Counted from the first letter of the stretch, positions 44,784 to 54,338 are shown. The stretch: 64,000 nucleotides of DNA from Streptococcus timonensis (GCF_900095845.1 NZ_FMIX01000003.1:62001-126000), one strand, 5' to 3'. Program-made: numbers and translations. The notes: generated by a model not told the origin, from the sequence alone.

Positions 44784-47444
44784 ATGAAAACTACAAAAGA
44801 AAGATTAGCAGCAGCTATTCAAACTCCATTAAAAGATAGTTTAGCTTTTTACCATACAAGTCTAAAAGGCTTAGACCAAGAACAAGTCGAAGAAAACCGT
44901 GACCTATATGGTGGAAACACCATCACAAAAGGTCAAGAGGATTCCATCTTTAAAAAGATTTATGAGTCCATTATCAATCCTTTCACAATCATTTTGCTTG
45001 TGATTGCCTTTATATCTCTCGTTACAAACGTCTGGCTTGCCAAACCTGGTCAAGAGGATCCAACTACCTCTATCATTATTGTTGTCTTAGTCTTGATATC
45101 AGGAGGCATCCGTTTTGTCCAAGAGTTGCGGAGCGACAAGGCGACAACCAATCTTTCAAAAATGATTGTCAACACTGCAACTGTTATTCGCGATGGTCTT
45201 GAGCAAGAGTTGCCAATCGATGAGTTGGTTGTGGGAGATCTCGTGAAATTGAGCGCTGGAGATATGATTCCAGCAGACGTCATCTTGTTCGAATCCCGCG
45301 ACTTTTTCGTTCAACAGTCAGGCTTGACTGGAGAAAGTGATGCCATTGAAAAGTTAGCTTTAAATAAAGCCACTGGTCAAAATATAGATAGCCTCTTAGA
45401 AGCAGAATCTTTGGCCTTCATGGGAACAAACGTTATCTCAGGAAGTGCTACAGCTATGGTCCTAGCAGTTGGGGATGATACCATGATGGGAGCTATCGAG
45501 CAAACTCTTAATACTTACGATGAACCAACTTCTTTTGAGCGTGAAATGAATAGCATTTCCTGGCTCTTGATCCGCTTGATGCTTGTCATGGTTCCAATCG
45601 TGTTTTTCGCAAATGGTTTGACCGATGGAGACTGGCTAGAGGCTGGAGTATTTGCCTTGAGCGTGGGTGTCGGACTGACACCAGAAATGCTTCCGATGAT
45701 TATTACAGCCAGCTTAGCAAAAGGTTCCATTATCATGGCCAAGGAAAAGGTAGTCATCAAAAAACTCAATGCTATCCAAGACTTAGGAGCAATCGATATC
45801 CTTTGTACGGATAAAACTGGAACTCTAACGCAAGATGAGATTGTCTTAGAATACCCTTTGGATATCCATGGTGATTTGGATATGGCAGTCTTAAGAAGAG
45901 CTTATCTAAATTCACATTTTCAAACAGGCTTGAAAAACTTGATGGACCGTGCCATCATCAGTAGAACTGAAAAAGAAGCCAAGGAACATGTTATCCTACA
46001 AAATCTAGACACCAGCTTCCAAAAAATCGACGAACTACCATTTGATTTTGAACGTAGACGCATGAGTGTTATCGTCAAAGATGATAGCAATGTTGTTAGT
46101 ATGGTGACCAAAGGCGCCTTGGAAGAAATGTTGACCATTTCGACACATGTGGAATATCGTGGAGAAATAATCCCTATTACGGAAGGTATTCGCCAAGAAG
46201 TACTGGCAGAAGTTAGTCAATTAAACCGTCAAGGTTTACGTGTATTAGGTGTTGGTTACAAGTCAGGTCTACGTGAAGATTATGCCTATGCTGTGACTGA
46301 TGAAAGTGACATGATCCTTACAGGTTACCTTGCCTTCTTGGATCCACCAAAACCATCTGCAGCACCCGCTATCCAAGCTTTGCTTGAGCATGGTGTCAGA
46401 ACAAAGATTTTAACTGGGGATAATGAAAAAGTAACTCAAGCCATCTGTGAAAAGGTTGGTTTGGATGTTGAGCTGATGCTTTTGGGAGCTGATATCGACC
46501 AAATGACAGACCAAGAATTAGCAGAAGCGGTTGAAAGTGTAACAGTCTTTGCCAAATTGTCTCCTGACCAAAAAGCTCGAATTATTCTACAATTGAAGAA
46601 AAATGGTCATGCCGTTGGTTATATGGGTGACGGTATTAATGATGCCCCATCTATGAAGGTGGCAGATGTTGGAATTTCCGTTGATACAGCAGTAGATATC
46701 GCAAAGGAAACAGCTGATGTTATTTTGCTGGACAAGGATCTCATGGTTCTTGAAACAGGTATCGTTGAAGGCCGGAAGGTCTACGCCAACATGACCAAAT
46801 ATATTAAGATGACAGTTAGTTCAAACTTTGGGAATATCTTCTCACTATTGGTTGCAAGTATCTTCTTGCCATTTTTACCAATGGCTCCTGTTCATCTCAT
46901 TGTCCTAAACCTAGTCTACGATTTATCTTGTGTGGCATTGCCGTTTGATAACGTGGATCAAGACTTCCTAAAACAACCCCATACATGGGAAGCAAAATCT
47001 ATTACTAGATTTATGGTTTGGATGGGTCCAATCTCATCTGTCTTTGATATTTTGACCTTTATCTTCCTATACTTTATCATTGTACCTTTGGTGACAGGCC
47101 ACCATTATGTTCACGGGGCTGAATCTGCCCTTCAGTTTATTATCTTATTCCAAACAGGATGGTTCATTGAATCTATGTGGTCTCAAACCATGGTTATTCA
47201 TATGCTCCGTTCTGCTAAAATTCCTTTTGTACAGAGTCGTCCAGCTTGGGTTGTGGTATTTATGACTTTACTTGCTGCAATTTTTGTTACTAGTCTGCCT
47301 TATGGAGCATTAGCTGGCGTCCTTCGCTTAGCACCATTGGGAATTCCTTACTTCTTATTCCTAGTCCTCATTATTTTCTTGTATATGATAAGTGTCACAA
47401 CAATCAAGAATTTTTATATAAAAAAATATAAAGAATGGTTATAG
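44784..47444 (+). CDS. mgtA: magnesium-transporting P-type ATPase MgtA
   Basis: 886 residues, a P3B-type pump. Landmarks: SGLTGESDAIEK (actuator, about 174-185), VGLTPEMLPMIITASLAKG (helix 4, about 294-312), DILCTDKTGTLTQDE (phosphorylated Asp at about residue 341), and MGDGINDAPSMKVADVG (about 614-630). It has about ten membrane helices, four of them in the C-terminal third. It moves magnesium into the cell using ATP. AGGAG precedes the ATG. Expression is controlled by the M-box upstream. Streptococcal relatives annotated as calcium pumps exist, but the riboswitch favours magnesium. Confidence 0.9.
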   Translation: MKTTKERLAAAIQTPLKDSLAFYHTSLKGLDQEQVEENRDLYGGNTITKGQEDSIFKKIYESIINPFTIILLVIAFISLVTNVWLAKPGQEDPTTSIIIVVLVLISGGIRFVQELRSDKATTNLSKMIVNTATVIRDGLEQELPIDELVVGDLVKLSAGDMIPADVILFESRDFFVQQSGLTGESDAIEKLALNKATGQNIDSLLEAESLAFMGTNVISGSATAMVLAVGDDTMMGAIEQTLNTYDEPTSFEREMNSISWLLIRLMLVMVPIVFFANGLTDGDWLEAGVFALSVGVGLTPEMLPMIITASLAKGSIIMAKEKVVIKKLNAIQDLGAIDILCTDKTGTLTQDEIVLEYPLDIHGDLDMAVLRRAYLNSHFQTGLKNLMDRAIISRTEKEAKEHVILQNLDTSFQKIDELPFDFERRRMSVIVKDDSNVVSMVTKGALEEMLTISTHVEYRGEIIPITEGIRQEVLAEVSQLNRQGLRVLGVGYKSGLREDYAYAVTDESDMILTGYLAFLDPPKPSAAPAIQALLEHGVRTKILTGDNEKVTQAICEKVGLDVELMLLGADIDQMTDQELAEAVESVTVFAKLSPDQKARIILQLKKNGHAVGYMGDGINDAPSMKVADVGISVDTAVDIAKETADVILLDKDLMVLETGIVEGRKVYANMTKYIKMTVSSNFGNIFSLLVASIFLPFLPMAPVHLIVLNLVYDLSCVALPFDNVDQDFLKQPHTWEAKSITRFMVWMGPISSVFDILTFIFLYFIIVPLVTGHHYVHGAESALQFIILFQTGWFIESMWSQTMVIHMLRSAKIPFVQSRPAWVVVFMTLLAAIFVTSLPYGALAGVLRLAPLGIPYFLFLVLIIFLYMISVTTIKNFYIKKYKEWL

Positions 47445-47529
47445 TTCGTAATTTGTCAAGAAAAAAGTTCGAAAATCTCAAAAAAAGTTAATTTTTTTCA
47501 AAAATAGGTCGCAAGTCGGATGTTTTTTA

Positions 47530-47538
47530 TGGTATAAT
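47530..47538 (+). promoter_or_regulatory. extended -10 promoter of spxA
   Basis: TGGTATAAT (47530-47538 including TGG); no good -35. GAAAGGGG lies 11 nt before the spxA start. Confidence 0.6.
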
Positions 47539-47579
47539 AGATTATACTGATAGAAACATGTAGCGAAAGGGGTAGGTAC

Positions 47580-47978
47580 ATGATCAAAATTTATACAGTC
47601 TCAAGTTGTACTAGCTGTAAAAAAGCTAAAACCTGGCTCAATGCCCACCAGTTAAGTTATAAAGAACAAAACCTTGGAAAAGAAGGAATTTCGCGAGAAG
47701 AACTACTTGATATTTTAACCAAGACTGATAATGGAATTGCTAGCATCGTATCATCGAAAAATCGCTATGCTAAAGCCCTAGGTGTTGACATCGAAGATTT
47801 GAGTGTCAATGAGGTGCTCACCTTAATCATGGAGACACCACGTATCCTAAAAAGCCCAATTCTGGTTGACGAGAAACGTTTGCAAGTTGGCTATAAAGAA
47901 GATGACATTCGTGCCTTCTTGCCACGCTCTGTCCGTAATGTAGAAAACGCTGAAGCACGTTTACGTGCCGCACTATAA
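47580..47978 (+). CDS. spxA: Spx family transcriptional regulator
   Basis: 132 residues with the ArsC-like fold. The redox switch CTSC is at residues 10-13 (SSCTSCKKA), and the RPxR-type segment reads ETPRILKSPILVDEKRLQVGY. Spx binds the RNA polymerase alpha C-terminal domain and redirects transcription in thiol stress; in pneumococcus the SpxA1 copy also represses competence (known). The gene order with DUF1307, ireB, ruvX and DUF1292 matches the pneumococcal spxA1 locus. Confidence 0.92.
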   Translation: MIKIYTVSSCTSCKKAKTWLNAHQLSYKEQNLGKEGISREELLDILTKTDNGIASIVSSKNRYAKALGVDIEDLSVNEVLTLIMETPRILKSPILVDEKRLQVGYKEDDIRAFLPRSVRNVENAEARLRAAL

Positions 47979-47983
47979 AACAT

Positions 47984-48012
47984 GAAGGCTGGGATAATTC
48001 CTAGCCTTCTCT
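47984..48012 (+). terminator. weak terminator after spxA
   Basis: GAAGGCTGGGA (47984-47994) pairs with TTCCTAGCCTTC with one wobble; the T-run (TCTCTGCT) is poor. Confidence 0.5.
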
Positions 48013-48044
48013 GCTATTTAAACAAGGATAAAATGTGAGGAATC

Positions 48045-48617
48045 ATGAATAAAATTCTTATTGGGACATTAGCCTTCCTATTTTTACTGGTTGGATGTGG
48101 CCAGAAAAAAGATTCTGGAACATCGACTACTGAAAATAGTCAAGAGGCTCTCCAGTCTACCTTACCAGTTCTAGAAAATGCGACTAAAAACACAGTGGTC
48201 ACCAAGACATTGGTATTGCCAGTTGATGAAAATGGAGTTCAACAGACTCAGACAATTACCTATAAGGGAAAACAATTTTTGTCGATGACCATTCAACTAA
48301 AACGTCCAGTTTCACAAGAGTTGAAAGATTACATTGCTGAACATGGATTGGAAGAGGCGAAAAAAGCACTGAAAGAAGCTGAAGATAAGGACGAGTCGGT
48401 TCAAGAGACTCGAAAATTCACTGGATTTAGTCTAGAGTCCAATCTCTTAAGTGAAACGGAGATGGAAACAAAGACAAGTTATGACTTCCAAGTGATGGAT
48501 ATTAAAAAAGCTAGTGAAGACGAATATTTTAAAAATATCGGCCTTGAAAACCTGCTAAAATACGAACCAGAGGAATATATTGAAAATCGGGTTGCAAGTG
48601 GCGCAACTGTCCAGTAA
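48045..48617 (+). CDS. DUF1307 family lipoprotein
   Basis: 190 residues. The signal peptide ends in the lipobox LLVGC (Cys at about residue 18), then a Ser/Thr-rich linker. The remaining part is a soluble beta/alpha domain of the DUF1307 (YehR-like) family. Surface-exposed on the membrane; function unknown. Lies between spxA and ireB. Confidence 0.85.
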   Translation: MNKILIGTLAFLFLLVGCGQKKDSGTSTTENSQEALQSTLPVLENATKNTVVTKTLVLPVDENGVQQTQTITYKGKQFLSMTIQLKRPVSQELKDYIAEHGLEEAKKALKEAEDKDESVQETRKFTGFSLESNLLSETEMETKTSYDFQVMDIKKASEDEYFKNIGLENLLKYEPEEYIENRVASGATVQ

Positions 48618-48655
48618 GAAAAAGGCAGAAAATCAAGCAAATCAGGTTGTGTCAT

Positions 48656-48684
48656 TTGTAGAAAGACTGGGAATATGCTATAAT
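48656..48684 (+). promoter_or_regulatory. promoter of ireB-ruvX-DUF1292
   Basis: TTGTAG (48656-48661), 17-bp spacer, TATAAT (48679-48684) with a TGC extension. Confidence 0.75.
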
Positions 48685-48714
48685 AGTAGTATTCTAAGGA
48701 AAGAGGGTGTTAGA

Positions 48715-48981
48715 ATGGGATTTACTGAAGAAACCGTACGTTTTAGATTGGACGATTCCAATAAAAAAGAGATCAGTGAAACATTGACAGATGTCTATGC
48801 TTCATTGAATGAAAAAGGGTATAACCCTATTAATCAAATTGTGGGCTATGTTCTCAGTGGAGACCCAGCTTACGTTCCTCGTTATAACAATGCACGAAAT
48901 CAAATTCGTAAGTATGAACGCGATGAAATTGTTGAAGAGTTGGTTCGCTACTACCTTAAGGGACAAGGAGTCGATCTATAA
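48715..48981 (+). CDS. ireB: IreB family regulatory phosphoprotein
   Basis: 88 residues from ATG 48715 ([14 protein letters not shown]), downstream of its own promoter; the in-frame start at 48580 would precede that promoter. UPF0297 family: [38 protein letters not shown] is almost the whole family signature. The early Thr of TEETVRF matches the site phosphorylated by the PASTA kinase IreK/StkP in Enterococcus faecalis (known). Probably limits kinase-dependent envelope resistance. ruvX follows 3 bp later. Confidence 0.92.
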   Translation: MGFTEETVRFRLDDSNKKEISETLTDVYASLNEKGYNPINQIVGYVLSGDPAYVPRYNNARNQIRKYERDEIVEELVRYYLKGQGVDL

Positions 48982-48984
48982 TCT

Positions 48985-49404
48985 ATGAGAATTATGGGAT
49001 TGGACGTTGGTTCAAAAACGGTAGGTGTAGCAATTAGCGATCCGCTAGGTTTTACAGCACAAGGGCTTGAAATTATCCAAATCAATGAAGAACAAGGTCA
49101 ATTTGGCTTTGATAGACTTAAGGAGTTGGTTGATACATATAAGGTGGAGCGTTTTGTTGTTGGATTACCTAAAAACATGAACAATACCAGTGGACCACGA
49201 GTGGAAGCTAGTCAAGCCTATGGTGCAAAGCTAGAAGAACTTTTTGGTTTGCCAGTAGAGTATCAAGATGAACGCTTGACTACGGTTGCTGCAGAGCGTA
49301 TGTTGATTGAGCAAGCTGACATTAGTCGCAATAAGCGAAAAAAGGTTATTGATAAATTAGCGGCTCAGTTGATTTTGCAAAATTATTTAGATAGAAAATT
49401 TTAA
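48985..49404 (+). CDS. ruvX: Holliday junction resolvase-like protein RuvX (YqgF)
   Basis: 139 residues, RNase H-like fold. Active-site acidic motif [19 protein letters not shown] (about 4-22), then [14 protein letters not shown] (about 58-71) and [12 protein letters not shown] (about 93-104) with conserved Asp/Glu. Family members act in rRNA 5' maturation and possibly in junction processing. Between ireB and DUF1292 as in nearly all Firmicutes. Confidence 0.93.
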   Translation: MRIMGLDVGSKTVGVAISDPLGFTAQGLEIIQINEEQGQFGFDRLKELVDTYKVERFVVGLPKNMNNTSGPRVEASQAYGAKLEELFGLPVEYQDERLTTVAAERMLIEQADISRNKRKKVIDKLAAQLILQNYLDRKF

Positions 49405-49419
49405 GACAGAGGAGAAACT

Positions 49420-49725
49420 ATGTCACACGATCACAACCACGATCACGAAGAACGTGAACTTATTACACTTGTAGATGAGCAAGGAAACGAAACTTTATTT
49501 GAAATCCTATTGACTATTGACGGAAAAGAGGAATTTGGTAAAAACTATGTTCTTCTTGTACCAGTTAATGCAGAGGAAGACGAAGATGGACAAGTGGAAA
49601 TCCAAGCTTACTCATTCACTGAAAATGAAGATGGGACAGAAGGCGAATTACAACCAATCCCTGAAGATTCAGAAGATGAATGGAACATGATTGAAGAAGT
49701 CTTCAACAGCTTTATGGAGGAGTAA
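49420..49725 (+). CDS. DUF1292 family protein (YrzB)
   Basis: 101 residues, very acidic, with a His-rich start ([24 protein letters not shown]). The core [23 protein letters not shown] and the tail [16 protein letters not shown] define DUF1292. No membrane segment. The His/Asp N-terminus may bind metal, but that is speculation. It closes the ireB-ruvX operon before a triple-hairpin region. Confidence 0.88.
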   Translation: MSHDHNHDHEERELITLVDEQGNETLFEILLTIDGKEEFGKNYVLLVPVNAEEDEDGQVEIQAYSFTENEDGTEGELQPIPEDSEDEWNMIEEVFNSFMEE

Positions 49726-49746
49726 AAACATCCGGGGGATGTTTTT
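49724..49746 (+). terminator. terminator 1 after the DUF1292 gene
   Basis: AAAAACATCC (49724-49733), loop GGG, GGATGTTTTT (49737-49746). Confidence 0.85.
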
Positions 49747-49850
49747 AGCCCTGCGCTAGAAAATAGAAACGCAGGTAGTCTGGGAGACTGTATCACCCCA
49801 ACTCCCAGAAACTGGAGAGAGTTGGAACGTCCAGTGGACGTTTTTAGCCC
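49747..49850 (+). repeat. hairpin-rich intergenic module with second terminator
   Basis: Stems CTGCG/CGCAG (49751 and 49770), GTCT/AGAC (49778 and 49785) and CCAACTCCCAG/CTGGAGAGAGTTGG (49798-49825) are followed by a terminator, AACGTCC (49826-49832) with GGACGTTTTT (49836-49845). TTTTTAGCCC follows both this terminator and the previous one. No coding frame. It looks like a mobile or repeated intergenic module, but only one copy is in the window. Confidence 0.6.
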
Positions 49851-49891
49851 CCACTAAAAATAAAGTTTAGCTAGTATCTAGCAAAATCAGT

Positions 49892-49918
49892 AAAAAGCGA
49901 AGAGAATCTTCGCTTTTT
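49892..49918 (+). terminator. terminator-like hairpin directly upstream of folC
   Basis: AAAAAGCGAAGA (49892-49903), loop GAA, TCTTCGCTTTTT (49907-49918). It ends 16 bp before the folC ATG, over the region where a promoter would be expected. Confidence 0.85.
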
Positions 49919-49934
49919 TATTAAGGAGATCAGC

Positions 49935-51185
49935 ATGTTTGAAGTTGAAAAATGGCTTCATAGTCGGATTGGCTTGAATTTTAGATCAGGATTGGGACGG
50001 ATGCAAAGAGCAGTAGATTTACTGGGAAACCCTGAGCAAACCTATCCGATCATCCATGTAACGGGTACTAATGGCAAGGGTTCTACTATTGCCTTTATGA
50101 GGGAACTCTTTGTTTCTCATGGCAAAAAGGTTGGCACCTTTACTTCGCCCCACATTGTTAGTATCCATGATCGCATCTGTATCAATGGTGAACCCATATC
50201 GGACGAAGATTTTATTCGTTTAGCAGATCAAGTCAAAGCAATGGAGCAAAGACTTCTAGAAACTCACGATCAGCTATCTTTTTTTGAGTTGCTGACCTTG
50301 ATTGCTTTGCTTTATTTTAAAGAGCAAAAAGTAGATTTGGTCCTACTGGAAGTTGGGATAGGTGGACTTCTTGATACTACCAATGTCGTGACAGGAGAAA
50401 TTGCAATCATCACATCAATCGGCCTCGATCACCAGGAGACCTTGGGCGATAGTCTGGTAGCAATTGCAGAGCAGAAAGCAGGAATTTTTAAGCCCGGGAA
50501 CTCAGCTGTGATTGCAAATTTAGCACCGGAAGCCCAACTCGTTTGTAAAAAAACTGCTACTAATTTGGGTGTAAGTCTCTACCAAGCTAATAAAGATTTT
50601 TCTTTCCGAAGTGGGAACTTCTATTCTTCTCTAGCTGACTTTAATCACCTAATATTGGGATTAGAGGGAGCCTATCAGGAGGAAAATGCAGCTCTTGCCT
50701 TGCAGGCTTTTCTACTATTTATGGCACAAAGAAACGAGAAAGTAGATCAAGAAGCGGTACGTGCTGCCTTGCAAGCTACTAAATGGGCTGGAAGGCTAGA
50801 AGCTGTCACTGAGCACATCTATTTGGACGGCGCTCACAATTTACCAGCTCTAGAGCGTTTGGTTGAGTTTATCCAAGAAAAAATCCAGCAAGGGTATCAG
50901 CCTCAAATTCTTTTTGGTGCGCTAAAGCGGAAAGATTACAGTGGGATGCTTGCTTATTTAACAGAGCATTTACCTGACGCGGATCTCTATGTTACGAGTT
51001 TTAACTATCAGGGCTCCTTAGGCGAGCAAGACTTGAGTGGTTATAGAATAGTTAGTTCCTATCAAGAATTTATAGATACTTTTGAAGCTTCTGCAGGAGA
51101 TAAAGCCCTGCTATTTGTGACAGGATCTCTCTACTTTATATCTGAGGTTCGCGCTTGTATTATGAAACAAAAGTCATTTGATTGA
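49935..51185 (+). CDS. folC: folylpolyglutamate/dihydrofolate synthase
   Basis: 416 residues of the Mur-ligase superfamily. P-loop HVTGTNGKGSTIAFM (about 36-50), FTSPHIVSIHDRICING (about 67-83), and LEVGIGGLLDTTNVV (about 141-155). The C-terminal domain contains YLDGAHNLPALERLVEF (about 294-310). It adds glutamate to folates. AAGGAG precedes the ATG. No promoter lies between the upstream hairpin and the gene. Pneumococcus has two FolC-like genes, so this may not be the essential copy. Confidence 0.9.
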   Translation: MFEVEKWLHSRIGLNFRSGLGRMQRAVDLLGNPEQTYPIIHVTGTNGKGSTIAFMRELFVSHGKKVGTFTSPHIVSIHDRICINGEPISDEDFIRLADQVKAMEQRLLETHDQLSFFELLTLIALLYFKEQKVDLVLLEVGIGGLLDTTNVVTGEIAIITSIGLDHQETLGDSLVAIAEQKAGIFKPGNSAVIANLAPEAQLVCKKTATNLGVSLYQANKDFSFRSGNFYSSLADFNHLILGLEGAYQEENAALALQAFLLFMAQRNEKVDQEAVRAALQATKWAGRLEAVTEHIYLDGAHNLPALERLVEFIQEKIQQGYQPQILFGALKRKDYSGMLAYLTEHLPDADLYVTSFNYQGSLGEQDLSGYRIVSSYQEFIDTFEASAGDKALLFVTGSLYFISEVRACIMKQKSFD

Positions 51186-51210
51186 CCCTCCTATCTTTAT
51201 TTGTTATAGT
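51182..51210 (+). promoter_or_regulatory. promoter of the 141-aa lipoprotein
   Basis: TTGACC (51182-51187), 17-bp spacer, TATAGT (51205-51210) with TGT; the -35 overlaps the folC stop codon. Confidence 0.75.
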
Positions 51211-51271
51211 AAAGGTGTGGTGGCTCAGCAGGGTTATTCTGATTTTAAGCCACTAAAAGAAAGGAGACATT

Positions 51272-51697
51272 ATGTCACTAAAAAAATTCACACTTTCTCT
51301 TGCTTCTTTGGCAAGTCTTAGTCTCTTAGTTGCATGTTCGCCAAAAGAGCAGGCAACTCCTTCAACTCAAGCAAGCACCAGTACGGAAGTAACAACTGGT
51401 CAGCAAGCGGAAACGACTATTTCTAGTTCGACGGCTAGTTCAGTAACTAACATTGATGGAACCTATAAAGGGCAAGATGAGGGAGACAGCATTACTCTCG
51501 TTGTTACTGGTAATACTGGAACATGGACGGAAGTAGAGCCTGATGGTGATCAGGAAATTAAGAAGGTAACTTTCGAACCAGAAAACCAGAGAGTCTATAT
51601 TGGAGATGACATCAAAGTTTATGTAGCAGATGGTAATCAAATGATCATTGATGATATGGATCGTGAAATTTCTGATCGTATTGTTTTAAAGAAGTAG
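51272..51697 (+). CDS. small lipoprotein, unknown function
   Basis: 141 residues. The signal peptide ends in the lipobox SLLVAC (Cys at about residue 22), followed by a Ser/Thr/Gln linker of about 40 residues. The mature domain (about 65-141, NIDGTYKGQDEGDSITLVV) is beta-rich. It corresponds in position to a pneumococcal lipoprotein next to folC. No ligand known. GAAAGGAGA precedes the ATG. Confidence 0.75.
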   Translation: MSLKKFTLSLASLASLSLLVACSPKEQATPSTQASTSTEVTTGQQAETTISSSTASSVTNIDGTYKGQDEGDSITLVVTGNTGTWTEVEPDGDQEIKKVTFEPENQRVYIGDDIKVYVADGNQMIIDDMDREISDRIVLKK

Positions 51698-51720
51698 AAC
51701 ATTAAGTAAACTATTTTTTA

Positions 51721-51757
51721 AAAATCTTGAATCTGTATTCGCAGGTTCAAGATTTTT
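51721..51757. terminator. terminator between the lipoprotein and HAD genes
   Basis: AAAATCTTGAA (51721-51731) pairs with TTCAAGATTTT (51746-51756), with inner CTG/CAG. Confidence 0.85.
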
Positions 51758-51830
51758 GTTTGTAGCAAAAAAAATCCATACTTTTATGCTAGAATTTATC
51801 TAGCTCAAAAGTATGGAAGGTATTTAATAG

Positions 51831-52643
51831 TTAAAGAAATAATTCCCTTAAGAAGTGAGCAACTCCGTCTTCCTCGTTGGTCAATGGAAGCTGTTCATCG
51901 GCGAAAGGAAGTAGAGCTGGATTGGCGTTTTTCATGGCATATCCGGTGCCTGCAAAGGCTAGCATTTCTGTGTCATTATGTTCGTCACCAAAAGCAATCA
52001 AATTCTTTCTATCCACATTCATGACATCAATAAGATATTCAAGGGCAAAGGCTTTATGAACTCCTTTCGGTGTACACTCGAGGATATTCAAGGGACCACC
52101 CCAAGTATTGATATTAAGCTGGTGCTTGTAAAAACTGTTCATTTCTTCTGCCAGAGCATACTTGTCGCTTACTCGAGTCTGCAATAAAATACAGTTGGGA
52201 TCCTTGGTAACCAGGTCAGAATTAAATTGGTTTTCAGGCTGGAAGTTCTTAACACCAAATAGTCTAGGGTCTGCAATTTCTTGGTCAGGCGCTGTAATAT
52301 AGAATTTTTTACGGTACTCTCCAGCTATAAAGTCTGCTTCAATTTCTTCTGTACGTTCAACCATATCTAGGAGATACTTTTTATCAACAGTCAGACATTT
52401 TTCGTATTTCCAGACCTTACCAGGTAGATGAGTCAGAGATCCATTGAAGTTAATCATAGGTGTTTCTAACTCTAATTCACGATAAAAATCTTTAGCCATG
52501 CGGTAAGGGCGTCCGGTTGCAATGATGATCTGATGCCCTTTTTTTGAAATTTCTTTGATAGTTTTTTTTGTGAAATCAGATAGTTTACTCTCCCCATTGA
52601 GTAAGGTTCCATCTAAGTCAACGGCAATTATTTTTTTAGTCAT
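51831..52643 (-). CDS. Cof-type HAD phosphatase
   Basis: 270 residues, HAD superfamily type IIB. Motif I is AVDLDGTLLNG (about 7-17, nucleophile Asp), motif II is IIATGRP (about 40-46), and motif IV is LIAFGDEHNDTEMLAFAG (about 215-232). Cytosolic phosphatase of sugar phosphates or flavin/pyridoxal precursors; substrate not predictable. Promoter TGATATAAT at 52691-52683 on this strand, GGAGGATC upstream of the ATG. Confidence 0.88.
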   Translation of the reverse strand: MTKKIIAVDLDGTLLNGESKLSDFTKKTIKEISKKGHQIIIATGRPYRMAKDFYRELELETPMINFNGSLTHLPGKVWKYEKCLTVDKKYLLDMVERTEEIEADFIAGEYRKKFYITAPDQEIADPRLFGVKNFQPENQFNSDLVTKDPNCILLQTRVSDKYALAEEMNSFYKHQLNINTWGGPLNILECTPKGVHKAFALEYLIDVMNVDRKNLIAFGDEHNDTEMLAFAGTGYAMKNANPALLPFADEQLPLTNEEDGVAHFLRELFL

Positions 52644-52774
52644 AAGATCCTCCCGAATCTAGTTTCAGATAAGATGTTTTCTATTATATCAAAAATACAC
52701 AAGAAAAGCAGACTATAAATGGAAATAGAAAGAACTGATTCTAGTAATAGTCTTCAAATTATTTTAAAAACAGC

Positions 52775-52803
52775 TTGAAAAACTGAATGATTAATGATAT
52801 AAT
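52775..52803 (+). promoter_or_regulatory. promoter of the purine permease gene
   Basis: TTGAAA (52775-52780), 17-bp spacer, TATAAT (52798-52803). Confidence 0.8.
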
Positions 52804-52840
52804 TTTATCATTGTTCGTAAAAAACAAAAGGAGATTAAAC

Positions 52841-54262
52841 ATGGACAAACTATTTAAACTCAAAGAGCACGGGACAGATGTCCGTACAGAAGTGCTTGCT
52901 GGTTTAACAACATTCTTTGCAATGAGTTACATTCTCTTTGTAAACCCTCAAATGCTTTCACAAACTGGAATGCCAGTTCAAGGGGTATTCCTTGCTACGA
53001 TTATTGGTTCTGTTGTCGGAACTTTAATGATGGCTTTCTATGCAAACTTGCCATATGCACAGGCTCCAGGTATGGGACTTAATGCCTTCTTTACCTTTAC
53101 GGTTGTATTTGGTATGGGCTATAAATGGCAGGAAGCTTTAGGTATGGTCTTCATTTGTGGTATCATTTCTTTGATTATTACATTAACCAATGTTCGTAAA
53201 ATGATTATTGAGTCTATTCCTACGACACTTCGTTCAGCAATTTCTGCTGGTATTGGGGTATTCCTTGCTTACGTTGGTATTAAGAATGCAGGTCTCTTGA
53301 AATTCTCTATCGATCCAGGTAGTTATACAGTAGCAGGGGAAGGTGCAGATAAGGCTCAAGCAGCAATCACTGCTAATTCAGGAGCTGTTCCTGGATTGGT
53401 TGATTTTAACAGTCCGGCTGTTCTAGTAGCTCTTGCAGGCCTTGCCATTACGATTTTCTTTGTTGTTAAAGGAATCAAAGGTGGAATCATCCTTTCAATC
53501 TTAACAACTACAGTTCTTGCCATTGCAGTTGGTGTTGTTGATTTGTCTAGCATTGATTTCGCAAGCAACAACCTTTCAGCAGCGATTAACGATTTAGGAA
53601 CTTTGTTTGGTGCAGGTCTTGGATCAGAAGGTTTAGGGTCTTTGATTTCAAATACTTCTCGTTTGCCTGAAACTTTGATGGCTATTCTTGCCTTCTCGTT
53701 GACAGACATTTTTGACACAATCGGTACTCTTATTGGTACAGGTGAAAAAGTTGGTATCGTTGCAACAAATGGTGAAAACCATGAATCAGACAAATTGGAT
53801 AAAGCACTTTACTCTGACTTAGTAGCGACTTCAGTTGGTGCCATTGCAGGTACTTCAAACGTTACGACTTATATTGAGTCAGCAGCAGGTATTGGTGCTG
53901 GTGGACGTACAGGTTTGACAGCTCTAGTAGTTGCTATCTGTTTTGCCCTATCTAGCTTCTTTAGCCCACTTCTTGCTATTGTTCCTTCAGCTGCAACAGC
54001 ACCAATTTTGATTATTGTCGGAATTATGATGCTGTCTAATCTTAAAAATATTCCTTGGGATGATATGTCAGAAGCAGTTCCTGCCTTCTTTACTTCTATC
54101 TTTATGGGATTCAGCTACTCAATTACTCAGGGTATTGCTATTGGTTTCCTCACTTATACTTTAACGAAAATTGTTAAAGGTCAAATTAAAGATGTCCATG
54201 CAATGATTTGGATTTTAGATGCTTTATTTATCTTGAACTACATTAGTATGGCTCTAAATTAA
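52841..54262 (+). CDS. NCS2/AzgA family purine permease
   Basis: 473 residues from ATG 52841 (MDKLFKLKEHGTDVRTE), after AAAGGAG; the in-frame ATG at 52787 lies in the promoter. Family features: EVLAGLTTFFAMSYILFVNPQ (about 15-35), APGMGLNAFFTFTVVFGMGY near 76, and SLTDIFDTIGTLIGTGEKVG near 285. About 12-14 membrane helices. Imports hypoxanthine, guanine or adenine with protons; exact base not readable. No purine riboswitch was seen in the 38-nt leader. Confidence 0.9.
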   Translation: MDKLFKLKEHGTDVRTEVLAGLTTFFAMSYILFVNPQMLSQTGMPVQGVFLATIIGSVVGTLMMAFYANLPYAQAPGMGLNAFFTFTVVFGMGYKWQEALGMVFICGIISLIITLTNVRKMIIESIPTTLRSAISAGIGVFLAYVGIKNAGLLKFSIDPGSYTVAGEGADKAQAAITANSGAVPGLVDFNSPAVLVALAGLAITIFFVVKGIKGGIILSILTTTVLAIAVGVVDLSSIDFASNNLSAAINDLGTLFGAGLGSEGLGSLISNTSRLPETLMAILAFSLTDIFDTIGTLIGTGEKVGIVATNGENHESDKLDKALYSDLVATSVGAIAGTSNVTTYIESAAGIGAGGRTGLTALVVAICFALSSFFSPLLAIVPSAATAPILIIVGIMMLSNLKNIPWDDMSEAVPAFFTSIFMGFSYSITQGIAIGFLTYTLTKIVKGQIKDVHAMIWILDALFILNYISMALN

Positions 54263-54285
54263 TGAGAAATTTTTTCAAAAAAGAG

Positions 54286-54306
54286 GGAGGGTTTCCCTCC
54301 TTTTTT
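54286..54306 (+). terminator. terminator after the purine permease
   Basis: GGAGGG (54286-54291), loop TTT, CCCTCC (54295-54300), then six T. Confidence 0.8.
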
Positions 54307-54338
54307 GTTGTTAGGAATGTCACAATCGAAAAAATTTT

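Noticed and set aside
52804-52841. Purine riboswitch before the purine permease
   Set aside because: The leader is only about 30 nt long and lacks the conserved TATA...loop motifs.
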